Shown here: positions 21,698-31,967 of the stretch, in pieces
How positions within the stretch are numbered: the first letter of the stretch is position 1
Layout of the letters: each line of letters starts with the position of its first letter
Source: DATFRY01 sp963764695
GTDB lineage: Bacteria > Myxococcota_A > Polyangia > Haliangiales > Haliangiaceae
NCBI GenBank assembly: GCA_963764695.1
Contig: CAVXTW010000002.1
Span: 62,001-126,000 of the forward strand
Length of the DNA: 64,000 nt
Direction: 5' to 3'
Translations under genes and position numbers: made by a program
The notes under the pieces: generated by a model
What the model saw: only the letters and a program-made list of their open reading frames with translations
Database searches by the model: none
Told to the model about the DNA's origin: nothing

Positions 21698-22557
21698 AGG
21701 TCCGGCGACACCGACGCGCAGCCGTCGCCGCCCTCGGCGCAGGCGGTCTCGCACTCGTCGGCCTGCAGGTCGCACTCGACGTCGAGGCAGTCGAGGTGGT
21801 CGCCCTCGCAGTCGGCCTGGCAGGCGTCGTCGTCCTCGGGGCAGCCTTGCAGGCAGGCGCCGAGGTCGAAGGTGCAGGTGTCCGCCGGCGCGGTCAGCAG
21901 GCACTCGGGGTACGCCTCGGCGCACGCATCGTCGCACTCGTCGTTGGCCGGGCCGCAGTCCTCCTCGCAGCGCTCGAAGGCGAGGTCGCACTGCTCGAGC
22001 AGGCTGTCGTCCAGGCAGGCGATCTGCTCGTCGGCGCACTGCTGCTCGCACATCGCCGTTGACCCGGGCACCGAGATCGCGTCACAGCCGAGCTCGACCC
22101 GGATCCGCCTGCTCGACCCGGACAGGTTCACCGGCGCCGAGGTGCCCGAGACGATCACCTCGGGCGGCGCGGCCTGCCCGTCGAGCTCGTCGGGCGCCGG
22201 GCAGCCGCTGGAGGCCTGCCACTCGCCGTACAGCGCCACGTCGACCGAGATGCCGTCGGTGCTGGTGGTGGACAGGTCGATGTCGGCCAGCAGCCCGGGC
22301 AGGGCGGCGAGCGTGGATCCGGACGGGACGGCGATGCAGCCGCGCTCCAGGATCTGACCGCTCCCATCGCGCAGCCACAGCCCTGCGGTCGATGTGCAGC
22401 TGAGCGTCACGTCCTCTGGATCCGGCACCTCGCTGCAGCTGCCGGGGTCGAGAGTCATCTCCACCGAGACCGCGATCGATTCTCCGCCGCCGCAACCGAG
22501 GAGCGCGATCAGCAGCCAGCAGGCGGCTCTGGCCATCGATCGCGGCGTCCGCGGCAT
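21694..22557 (-). CDS. Cys-rich lipoprotein with repeated C-x3-C-x6-C units
   Basis: 287 residues. The lipobox LLGC lies in the first 25 residues, so the protein is lipid-anchored. A beta-rich region at about 30-160 is followed by a C-terminal third with 19 cysteines. At least six of its segments follow C-x3-C-x6-C, for example CEQQCADEQIAC, CEEDCGPANDEC, CDDACAEAYPEC and CQADCEGDHLDC. The acidic, cysteine-dense tail suggests a metal-binding or disulfide-stacked rod. Its ATG shares a base with the TGA of the PEGA protein gene (TGATG), so the two are cotranslated. I know of no characterised homologue. Confidence 0.7.
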
Positions 22558-23765
22558 CAGCAGTCGTCACCTGCAAAGCAGAAGCCACTGAGCGAGTAGG
22601 TGTCGTCGCCGCCGGACGCGGCGAAGAAGACCGCGCCGCCCACCGCGAGCCCGCCGGCCACGATCAGCGTCCGTCCCCACCATGTGCTGTACCAGGACGG
22701 CGCGCGATCGGCCTCGGCGACAGGGCCGGCCAGCGAGACCGAGCCTGCGCGCGGATCCGCGCCGGCGGAAAGATCGGGCGAGGCGGCGGCGGCGATGCGC
22801 CGGCTGAACGGCTCCGACGGCACGGCCAGCCAGCCAGACAGCAGGCCGCGGCGCGCGTCGAACACGGCGCCCTGCACCTGGCCGTCGCGCTCGCGCACCA
22901 GCACCAGGACACGCACCCCGGCGGCGCGGGCCAGCTCGGCGGCGGCGGTGCGGCGCTCGCCGGTTCCGGACGCGGCGCGCAGCGAGCGGCGCAGCTCGGT
23001 GGCGCGCTCGGCCGGCGACTGCGGCGACAGCGCCAGCGTGCGGCCCTGCTCGCCCGCCTCGACATCGACGATGGCGCCGCGCGCGCGATGACCGGGCGCT
23101 GCCGCGACCACCCAGTGCCGCCCGGCGGCCACGCTCTCGAGCTCGAGCGACGCCTGGCCGGCGTACTGTCCGTCGACGAAGACGCGTGCGCCGCCCGGCT
23201 CGGTGTCGATGCGCAGCGCACCGCGCCGGCGCTCGTCGGTCGCTGCCTCCGCGAACAGCGCGACCACCTGCGGCCGGTACGCGCCCGCGTCCAGCTCGCG
23301 TCGATCCGGATCGAGCCGGCGGACCAGGCGGAAGTCGCGCCTCGTGTCGGCCGGCCGGCCCTGTCCCTCGTGCACCAGACCGGCGAGCAGGTGGCGCTCG
23401 ACCATGAGCTCGATGACGGGCGGGGCCGGCTCGCGATCGACCAGCAGGCGATCGACCGCGTTCAGTTCGGTCAGCGCGCGTGCGTATTCGAAACGAGTAT
23501 AGGCCTCGCGGGCGGCGCCCAGCTGGCGGCGCGCACGGGCGAGATCGTCGCCGGCCAGCGGCCGCTCCAGCGCGTCGCGCAGCACGCCGGCCGGCAGGGG
23601 AATCAGCCCGTGCTCGGCGCATGCGGCCCGCGCCGACTCGACGGCGCGGCCTGAGTCGGCCTCCGCGCCGGCCAGCACGGCGATGGCGACGCGCGCTTCG
23701 CCGGCCTCGGCTGACGCCGACGCGAGAGCGACCCCGGCCAGGACCGCGACACGGCACGCCGACAT
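22557..23765 (-). CDS. PEGA-domain envelope protein
   Basis: 402 residues. A signal peptide (VAVLAGVALASASAEA) is followed by a helical region at about 30-190 with TPR-like periodicity, then a PEGA-type module (LRIDTEPGGARVFVDGQYAG) near residues 190-250. The last 45 residues contain a membrane helix (TLIVAGGLAVGGAVFFAA) and a short outside tail with two cysteines. The ATG at 23765 is chosen over a GTG at 23783 because TACAAT lies seven bases upstream on the coding strand. It diverges from the second kinase with only 20 bases between start codons, implying that the two are regulated together. Confidence 0.75.
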   Translation of the reverse strand: MSACRVAVLAGVALASASAEAGEARVAIAVLAGAEADSGRAVESARAACAEHGLIPLPAGVLRDALERPLAGDDLARARRQLGAAREAYTRFEYARALTELNAVDRLLVDREPAPPVIELMVERHLLAGLVHEGQGRPADTRRDFRLVRRLDPDRRELDAGAYRPQVVALFAEAATDERRRGALRIDTEPGGARVFVDGQYAGQASLELESVAAGRHWVVAAAPGHRARGAIVDVEAGEQGRTLALSPQSPAERATELRRSLRAASGTGERRTAAAELARAAGVRVLVLVRERDGQVQGAVFDARRGLLSGWLAVPSEPFSRRIAAAASPDLSAGADPRAGSVSLAGPVAEADRAPSWYSTWWGRTLIVAGGLAVGGAVFFAASGGDDTYSLSGFCFAGDDC

Positions 23766-23785
23766 CGGCGGTATTGTATACACCC
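23766..23785. promoter_or_regulatory. 20-bp divergent start region with overlapping -10 boxes
   Basis: Between the start codons of the PEGA protein (ATG at 23765, minus) and the second kinase (ATG at 23786, plus) lies GGCGGTATTGTATACACCC. On the plus strand TATTGT (23772-23777) is eight bases before the kinase ATG. On the minus strand TACAAT (23778-23773) is seven bases before the other ATG. The two hexamers overlap head to head around the palindrome GTATAC (23776-23781). Neither gene has a Shine-Dalgarno sequence. Any -35 elements would lie inside the opposite gene. Confidence 0.45.
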
Positions 23786-25980
<2,195 letters not shown>

Positions 25981-26082
25981 ACCCCGCGACTCTACTCGGA
26001 CGGACCCCGCAAGTGCGGGCCGCACCGCGCTGCGGTACGCTTCGGCCCGCGAGCACGGGAAGACGCTCCTGCGCCCACGCCC

Positions 26083-28575
26083 ATGCCGTTCGACTACCTA
26101 CGTCTGCCGATCACCGAGCCGGTGCTCTACTTCGCACTGGTCACGGCGATCTTCTTCATCGTCCCGCTCCTGTTCGAGCGGGCCGGCGTGCCGGGCGTCA
26201 TCGGACTCATCATCGTCGGCGCGGTGATCGGGCCCAGCGGCTTCGGCCTGCTGGCGCGCGACGACGTCATGAAGCTGCTCGGCACCGTGGGGCTGCTCTA
26301 TCTCATGTTCCTGGTCGGGCTCGAGCTCGACCTGGAGCGGTTCCGGCGGCAGCGCCAGCACAGCATCGTGTTCGGCATCGCGTCGTTCGCCTTGCCACAG
26401 GTGACCGGCATCGCGGTCAGCCTCGCGCTCGGCTACGGGCTGGCAGCATCGATCCTGCTCGGCGCGATGTTCGCCTCGCACACCCTGGTCGCCTATCCGA
26501 TCGCCAGCCGCTTCGGCATCGTGCGCACGCGCGCGGTGACCACCGTGCTGGGTGCCACCCTCATCACCGATCTGCTGGCGCTGCTGGTGCTCGCGGTGGT
26601 GATCGGCGCGCGCCGCGGGGTCGGCTTCGGCTTCTGGCTGGCCATGGTCGCGTCGCTGGTCGGACTGGGCATCGTCATCCTGTGGCTGGTGCCGCGGGTG
26701 GCGCGCTGGTTCTTCCGCCGGCTGAGCGGCGGCGACGGCGCCAGCGAGTTCATCTTCGTCATGGTCGTCCTGTTCTGTTGCTGCAGCGCGGCCCGGCTGG
26801 CCCACATCGAGCCGATCATCGGCGCGCTGCTGACCGGGCTGGCGCTCAACCGCTTCATCCCGCACCAGAGCGCGCTCATGAGCCGGATCCGCTTCGCCGG
26901 CTCGGCGCTGCTCATCCCGTTCTTTCTGCTCTCGGTCGGGATGCTGGTCGATGTGCGCGCGTTCGGCCGCACCGAGGCGTGGTCCGCCATCGCCGCGCTG
27001 ACCTTCTCGATCGTCGCGTCCAAGGCGCTGGCCGCCAAGCTGACCCAGCGCGTGTTCCACTACGCGTCCGAGGACGGCTGGGTGATGTTTGGCATGTCGG
27101 TCTCGCACGCGGCGGCCACCATGGCGATCGTGCTGGTCGGCTTCAACGTCGGGTTGCTCGACGGTGCCGTGCTCAACGCGGTGGTGGTCATCATCCTGGT
27201 CACGTGCATCGTCGGCCCGTGGGCGGTGAACCGCTGGGGGCGGGTGCTGGCGCTGCGCGAGGAGGCGCGCCCGTACGACCCGGACAAGGCGTCGGGCCGC
27301 ATCCTCATCCCGATCTCGCACCCCAAGAGCCGCGACGGCCTGCTCGACCTCGGCATGCTGCTGCGCGATCGCACCTCCGAGGAGCCGCTGATGCCGCTCA
27401 TGGTGGTGAGCGACGACGGCGACGCCGAGGCCAAGGTGGCCGAGGCGGAGCGCATGCTGGGCGCCGCGGTGCTGCGCGCGGCCGCCGCCGCGGTGCCGGT
27501 GGTGCCGCTCACGCGCGTGGACCAGAACGTGGCCAGCGGCATCTCGCGCGCCGTCGCCGAGACCCGCGCCTCCACGGTGGTCATCGGCTGGGACGGCGGC
27601 CGCCCCGGCGCCGACACCGCCGTGTTCGGCAGCGTGCTCGACCAGCTGCTCGAGGGCAGCAAGGGCCAGGTGATGGTCGCGCGGCTCACGCGCCCGCTCA
27701 ACGCCGTCAGCCGCGTGCTGCTCATCCTGCCGCCGTTCGCCAACCGCCACCCAGGCTTTGCCGGCGCCGCGCGCACGGTCAAGACGCTGGCCCACCAGCT
27801 GGCCGCGCCGATCCGCCTGATGGTGATCGGCGACCGCGCCGAGCCGTTCGAGAAGGCGCTGGCCGCGGTGCGGCCGGACGCGGACATCGAGACGGCGCCG
27901 CCGATCGGCTGGCGCGATCTCGAGGCCGAGGTCGAGGCGACCGTGCGCGACGACGACTGCATCATCCTGGTCGGCGCGCGCCACGGCACCTTGCCCTGGC
28001 ACCCGCGCCTGCAGCGCCTTCCGCGCATGCTGGCCGGCGCGAGCGCGGGCACGCCGCTCCTGGTGCTCTACCCGACCGAGCAGGACCGCACGATCGGCCC
28101 CGAGGCGTCGGCGTCGGATACGTCCATCCGCCGCGGCATCGACGTGTTCGACTACCTGATGCCGCACCGGGTGGTGGCCGACATGGCGCGGCTGCCGTTC
28201 GACCGCGCGCTCGAGCAGCTGCTGGCCTGCGAGACCGACCTGTCGCCGACCACGCGCGAGAACATCCTGTCGGCGCTGACCCGCACCGCGCTCGAGGATT
28301 CGTTCGAGCTCAAGCCGCAGGTGGCGCTGCCCCACGTGCGGGTCGAGGGCGTGGGCCAGCCGCTCCTGTTTCTGGCCCTGGCCCGCGAGGGGATCGACTT
28401 CCCGCACTCGACCCAGCCGGCCCGCATCATCTTCCTGCTGGTCAGCCCGGTCGAGTCGCCCGACGATCACCTGCGCGCGCTGTCGGCGGTGGCGCGGCTG
28501 TGCAGCGAGGACGTCCGGCTCGAGGAGCTTCAGCGCAAGATCGATCCGCGGCGCAAGATCATCGGCAGCACCTGA
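26083..28575 (+). CDS. CPA2 cation/proton antiporter with USP-like region and C-terminal PTS EIIA domain
   Basis: 830 residues. The first 400 form a Kef/NhaA-type CPA2 exchanger with about 12 membrane helices (GVPGVIGLIIVGAVIGPSG near the start; LGATLITDLLALLVLAVV in the ion-site helix, with a single Asp where many relatives have two). Residues 410-650 resemble two universal-stress-like alpha/beta units. The last 140 residues are a PTS EIIA type-2 domain: H751 in ALPHVRVEG is the phosphorylated histidine position, and RIIFLLVSPVESPDDHLR follows as in EIIA-Ntr/Fru. Phosphorylation by a PTS or Ntr relay could gate the exchanger; this is inferred. The tail overlaps the convergent amidohydrolase by 46 bases. 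Confidence 0.87.
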   Translation: MPFDYLRLPITEPVLYFALVTAIFFIVPLLFERAGVPGVIGLIIVGAVIGPSGFGLLARDDVMKLLGTVGLLYLMFLVGLELDLERFRRQRQHSIVFGIASFALPQVTGIAVSLALGYGLAASILLGAMFASHTLVAYPIASRFGIVRTRAVTTVLGATLITDLLALLVLAVVIGARRGVGFGFWLAMVASLVGLGIVILWLVPRVARWFFRRLSGGDGASEFIFVMVVLFCCCSAARLAHIEPIIGALLTGLALNRFIPHQSALMSRIRFAGSALLIPFFLLSVGMLVDVRAFGRTEAWSAIAALTFSIVASKALAAKLTQRVFHYASEDGWVMFGMSVSHAAATMAIVLVGFNVGLLDGAVLNAVVVIILVTCIVGPWAVNRWGRVLALREEARPYDPDKASGRILIPISHPKSRDGLLDLGMLLRDRTSEEPLMPLMVVSDDGDAEAKVAEAERMLGAAVLRAAAAAVPVVPLTRVDQNVASGISRAVAETRASTVVIGWDGGRPGADTAVFGSVLDQLLEGSKGQVMVARLTRPLNAVSRVLLILPPFANRHPGFAGAARTVKTLAHQLAAPIRLMVIGDRAEPFEKALAAVRPDADIETAPPIGWRDLEAEVEATVRDDDCIILVGARHGTLPWHPRLQRLPRMLAGASAGTPLLVLYPTEQDRTIGPEASASDTSIRRGIDVFDYLMPHRVVADMARLPFDRALEQLLACETDLSPTTRENILSALTRTALEDSFELKPQVALPHVRVEGVGQPLLFLALAREGIDFPHSTQPARIIFLLVSPVESPDDHLRALSAVARLCSEDVRLEELQRKIDPRRKIIGST

Positions 28576-29861
28576 GCGCGCGCCGGGCGTGCCGAGGTGG
28601 CTTGTGTGCCGGGCTGGCGGACGATGACGCCGCCCTTCATGACCAGGCGCACGGCGCGCAGTGCCTTGATGTCGCGCGCCGGGTTGCCCTGCACGGCGAC
28701 CAGGTCGGCGAGCAACCCGGGCCGCACCGCGCCGAGCTTCGACTGGCCCAGCAGGCGCGCGTTCACGCTGGTCGCGGCGCGCAGCGCGTCGACCGGCTTC
28801 ATGCCGTACTCGACCATCAGCTCGAGCTCGCGCGCGTTGTCGCCGTGGGCGAACACGCCGGCGTCGCTGGCGCTGCACAGGACCACGCGCGCGGCCAGGG
28901 CGGCGCGGAAGCTGCGCCGCTTGCCGGCGATGCGCTCCGGCAGCGGCCCGGCGCCCTTCTTCCAGCCGCGGTACTGGAGAACGGCCTCGCCGGCGGCCAG
29001 GGTCGGGCACAGCGCCACCTTGCGCTGCGCCATCAGGCGGAACACCGCCGGCGTGCCGTCGTCGCCGTGCTCGATCGTGTCGACGCCGGCCAGCACGGCG
29101 CGCCGCATGCCCTCGGCCGAGGAGGCGTGGGCGGCGACCAGTCGCCCGCTGCTGTGGGCCACCGCCACGGCTGCCCGCATCTCCTCGATCGAGAAGGCCG
29201 GCCGGGTCTCGCCGCCCGGACCCCAGCGATAGTCGGCGTAGAGCTTCACCCAGTCGGCGCCGCGCCGGATCTGCTCGCGCGTCACCCGCGCCATGTCGTC
29301 GGCGCCGCTGGCCTCGTCGGCGCCCTGCGGCACCTCCATGTCGGGGCGGAAGCCCTTGGGGCCGTAGCTGCCGGCGGCGACGATGGCGCGGGTGACGACC
29401 AGCAGGCGCGGACCCGGGATGATGCCCTGGTCGATGGCCTGCTTGATGCCGACGTCGGCGTCGAGGGCTCCCTCGGTGCCGAGGTCGCGCAGCGTCGTGA
29501 AGCCGGCCATGAGCGAGCGCTCGGCGTGCACCGTGGCGCGCGCGGTGCGCAGCGCGACCGACTCGCGCAGCACCTGATCGTCCCAGCTGGCCTCGTTGTA
29601 CGGGTGCAGGAACAGGTGCGTGTGCGCGTCGATCAGGCCGGGTAGCAATGTGGTGCCGGCGAGGTCCACGACGCGCGCCCCGCCCGCGGCCACCCGGGCG
29701 GCGGGACCGACGGCGGCGATGCGGTCTCCGCGCACCAGCACGACCCAGCCCTCGTGCACTGCCTTTCCGTCGAACACCCGGTCGGGCTTCAACAGAACGG
29801 CGGCCGGGGCGGCGGGGACCGCGCCAAGCGCCAGCGCGGCGATGACGAGCGTGGAGATCAT
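28530..29861 (-). CDS. Secreted metal-dependent amidohydrolase (prolidase/imidazolonepropionase-like)
   Basis: 443 residues with a signal peptide (TLVIAALALGAVPAAPA). The amidohydrolase pattern is complete: H80 and H82 (DAHTHLFLH), a Lys in GADWVKLYADY near residue 206 that would be carboxylated, His residues in VAAHASSAEG and TIEHGDDG, and the catalytic Asp in CSASDAGVF. This subgroup includes Xaa-Pro and Xaa-Arg dipeptidases acting outside the cytoplasm. A C-terminal basic tail overlaps the antiporter gene on the other strand by 46 bases. Substrate is not predictable from sequence alone. Confidence 0.87.
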   Translation of the reverse strand: MISTLVIAALALGAVPAAPAAVLLKPDRVFDGKAVHEGWVVLVRGDRIAAVGPAARVAAGGARVVDLAGTTLLPGLIDAHTHLFLHPYNEASWDDQVLRESVALRTARATVHAERSLMAGFTTLRDLGTEGALDADVGIKQAIDQGIIPGPRLLVVTRAIVAAGSYGPKGFRPDMEVPQGADEASGADDMARVTREQIRRGADWVKLYADYRWGPGGETRPAFSIEEMRAAVAVAHSSGRLVAAHASSAEGMRRAVLAGVDTIEHGDDGTPAVFRLMAQRKVALCPTLAAGEAVLQYRGWKKGAGPLPERIAGKRRSFRAALAARVVLCSASDAGVFAHGDNARELELMVEYGMKPVDALRAATSVNARLLGQSKLGAVRPGLLADLVAVQGNPARDIKALRAVRLVMKGGVIVRQPGTQATSARPARAQVLPMILRRGSILR

Positions 29862-30039
29862 GGCGCGACCCTACGCCGGGCCGCGGGCGCCGGCCATGCC
29901 CGCCGCGGAGATCATGAACGACAGTTGCGGGGGGTGGGATGCAGCACCGCTGCCGGGCACAGGCTCTCCAACCGCGGTGCAAGGCCCGTGGATCGCGTGG
30001 GCGGGCGCGTGGAACGGCGATTGCTCGGCACATGTGAAT

Positions 30040-31050
30040 GTGCGCCGCGGATCATTGATGTGGCTGATCGCGCTCGCCGCCTGCGGCGACTCGTCGGAGC
30101 TCCCGGAGCTGCCGGACCTGGCGCTCGACCGCGACACGCTCGCCACCGACCTGTCCATCGAGACCCGCGACTTCGGCGGCGACGCGTGCGAGCTGACCGA
30201 GGTCGACCGCTGCGTGGGCGGCACCGGCGAGCGCAGGCTGCTCCGCTTCTCTGTGTCGACGATGAACGTCGGCACGGCGGATCTGGTGCTCGGCGATCCG
30301 GCCGGGCGCCCCGGCCAGTTCGAGTTCTCCGGCTGCCACGGCCACCATCACCTTGTCGACTACGCGAGCTACGAGCTTGTCGCCCCCGACGGCAGCCCGG
30401 CCGCGATCGGCCACAAGCAGGCCTTCTGCCTGCGCGACAGCATCCAGACCGCGCCCGATCCGGACGCGCCGTCGTCGCCGCGCTACGACTGCAACGACCA
30501 GGGCCTCCAGCACGGCTGGGCCGATCTGTACGACGCGTCGGTCGCCTGCCAGTGGATCGACGTGACCGGCGTGCCGGAGGGGGACTACGAGCTGGTCGTG
30601 CGCGCCAACCCGGCCGGGCTGCTCGACGAGCTGGCGCTCGACAACAACGAGGAGCGGGTGCCGGTGCGCATCGGCGCGGCGGAGCTTGAGTCGCCCACCG
30701 AGGCGTGCGACCTGGCGCTCGACGCCGACGCCCTGGCCGGCACCACGCGCGAGTGCGGATGGACGCGGGCGGCCGACTGGGAGTGCATCCCGGGCACCTA
30801 CTTCGCGGTCGGCTGCGGGAGCGCCGAGGGCGAGGGCGCGTGCACCGGCCAGCCGACCCTGCGCGTCTGCGACGGGGACGCGGCCAACTGCACCGCCGGC
30901 GCCAGCCTGGCCCGCGCCGCTCCCGGCGACGCGGCGTGCCCGCGCATCGAGATCCTCCAGTGTCCTGACAGCGGGCGCGTGGCCGGATACACTGGCAGCC
31001 TCGCGGCGGACCGGGAATCCAGCTGCGAGGTCGCGTTCGCCTATCTGTAG
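30040..31050 (+). CDS. Lysyl oxidase-like lipoprotein
   Basis: 336 residues from the GTG at 30040, which gives VRRGSLMWLIALAAC, a short lipoprotein signal. An ATG six codons later is an alternative that loses the basic N-end. The central part has the lysyl oxidase signature: the copper-binding GCHGHHHLVDYASYEL, then KQAFCLRDS, CNDQGLQHGWADLYDAS and GDYELVVRANPAG with DNNEERVPV. In animals this copper enzyme oxidises lysine side chains to cross-link matrix proteins; bacterial copies are known but poorly studied. The lipid anchor places it on the cell surface or in the periplasm. A Cys-rich extension fills the last 80 residues. It precedes a trypsin-like protease gene by eight bases. Confidence 0.85.
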   Translation: MRRGSLMWLIALAACGDSSELPELPDLALDRDTLATDLSIETRDFGGDACELTEVDRCVGGTGERRLLRFSVSTMNVGTADLVLGDPAGRPGQFEFSGCHGHHHLVDYASYELVAPDGSPAAIGHKQAFCLRDSIQTAPDPDAPSSPRYDCNDQGLQHGWADLYDASVACQWIDVTGVPEGDYELVVRANPAGLLDELALDNNEERVPVRIGAAELESPTEACDLALDADALAGTTRECGWTRAADWECIPGTYFAVGCGSAEGEGACTGQPTLRVCDGDAANCTAGASLARAAPGDAACPRIEILQCPDSGRVAGYTGSLAADRESSCEVAFAYL

Positions 31051-31058
31051 GAGCTCGC

Positions 31059-31928
31059 ATGACGTGCTTCCTTCGCGTCGTCGTCGCCGTCGCCCTCGCG
31101 CTGCTGCCGGCCGGCGCATGGGCGCAGGCCCCGATCACCAACGGCGCCGACGCCCCGGACGACGTCGCGGTGGTCGGTCTGACGTACGGCGGCGACCTGC
31201 GCTGCAGCGGCACGCTGGTCGCGCCGCTCGTCGTGCTGACCGCCGCCCACTGCGTCGCCTCCGTGCCGCCCACCGGTGTGATCTTCGTCGATCGATCGGG
31301 GGGACGGACGGAGCGGCTGGTCGGGGGGACCGAGTACCACGCGGCGTTCGAGCCCGACACGTTCGCCGCCGACATCGGCGCCGTGATGCTCGCGGCGCCT
31401 GCACCGGCCGGCGTGGTCCCGGTCGCCCTCTCGCCTGGCGTGTCCGCGGCCGAGGAGGACGAGCTGCGTCTTGTCGGCTTCGGCCGCAGCGGCGCGCTGG
31501 CCCGGGACGAGGGCGCGCGCCGGGAGGGCGTGGCCGCCGTCGATGCCATCGACGCGCTCACCTTGCGCGTCCGGCCCTCGCCGTCGCAGCCCTGCATCGG
31601 CGACTCGGGCGGCCCGGCCTTCGCCACCATCGCCGGGGTCGAGCACCTGGTCGGGGTGACCTCTCACGGCGACAGTGTGTGCATGTCGTTCGGCGTGGAG
31701 ACGCGCGTGGACGCCTACCTCGACGAGTTCGTGCAGCCGCTGATCGACGAGGTCGCCCGGTGCGCGGACGGCGCCTGCCAGACAGAAGAGTCGGGCTGCG
31801 CTGCGGCCGGGGCGCGCCGCCCGTCCGCGGGGTGGCTCCTGCTCGCGGCCGCGATCGTGGGCCGCGCCCTGCGCCGGCGGCGATCGGCGCGCAACGTGAT
31901 CGATCGGCGCGAAGCAGGGCGAGTCTGA
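31059..31928 (+). CDS. Trypsin-like S1 serine protease with MYXO-CTERM-like tail
   Basis: 289 residues. The signal peptide (VVVAVALALLPAGAWA) precedes a shortened S1 domain with H64 (TAAHC), D105 (AADIGAVML) and S183 (CIGDSGGPA), so the triad is present. The C-terminus has GCAAAGARRPSAGW, a hydrophobic segment (LLLAAAIVGRAL) and an Arg cluster (RRRR). This is the layout of the MYXO-CTERM sorting signal, by which the Cys is processed and the protein held at the outer surface. TAGGAG just upstream serves as ribosome-binding site. Closely spaced with the lysyl-oxidase-like gene, it is probably in the same transcript. Confidence 0.87.
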   Translation: MTCFLRVVVAVALALLPAGAWAQAPITNGADAPDDVAVVGLTYGGDLRCSGTLVAPLVVLTAAHCVASVPPTGVIFVDRSGGRTERLVGGTEYHAAFEPDTFAADIGAVMLAAPAPAGVVPVALSPGVSAAEEDELRLVGFGRSGALARDEGARREGVAAVDAIDALTLRVRPSPSQPCIGDSGGPAFATIAGVEHLVGVTSHGDSVCMSFGVETRVDAYLDEFVQPLIDEVARCADGACQTEESGCAAAGARRPSAGWLLLAAAIVGRALRRRRSARNVIDRREAGRV

Positions 31929-31954
31929 ACGGCGCGAGCCACCCGCGCGCTGTA

Positions 31955-31960
31955 TAAGAT
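31955..31960 (+). promoter_or_regulatory. Candidate -10 box (TAAGAT) of the 31968 antiporter
   Basis: TGTATAAGAT at 31951-31960 contains both TATAAG and TAAGAT; the latter ends seven bases before the ATG at 31968, with no Shine-Dalgarno sequence between. A start site at the ATG itself is likely. A similar CATAAGATCGC motif lies upstream of the PRPP synthetase gene (44720-44730). Confidence 0.4.
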
Positions 31961-31967
31961 CGCGCGG

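Noticed and set aside
26098..30033. A 1311-codon open frame on the minus strand across antiporter and amidohydrolase
   Set aside because: The composition (Arg/His/Gln/Asp rich) is that of an antisense shadow and the opposite strand holds well-defined families.
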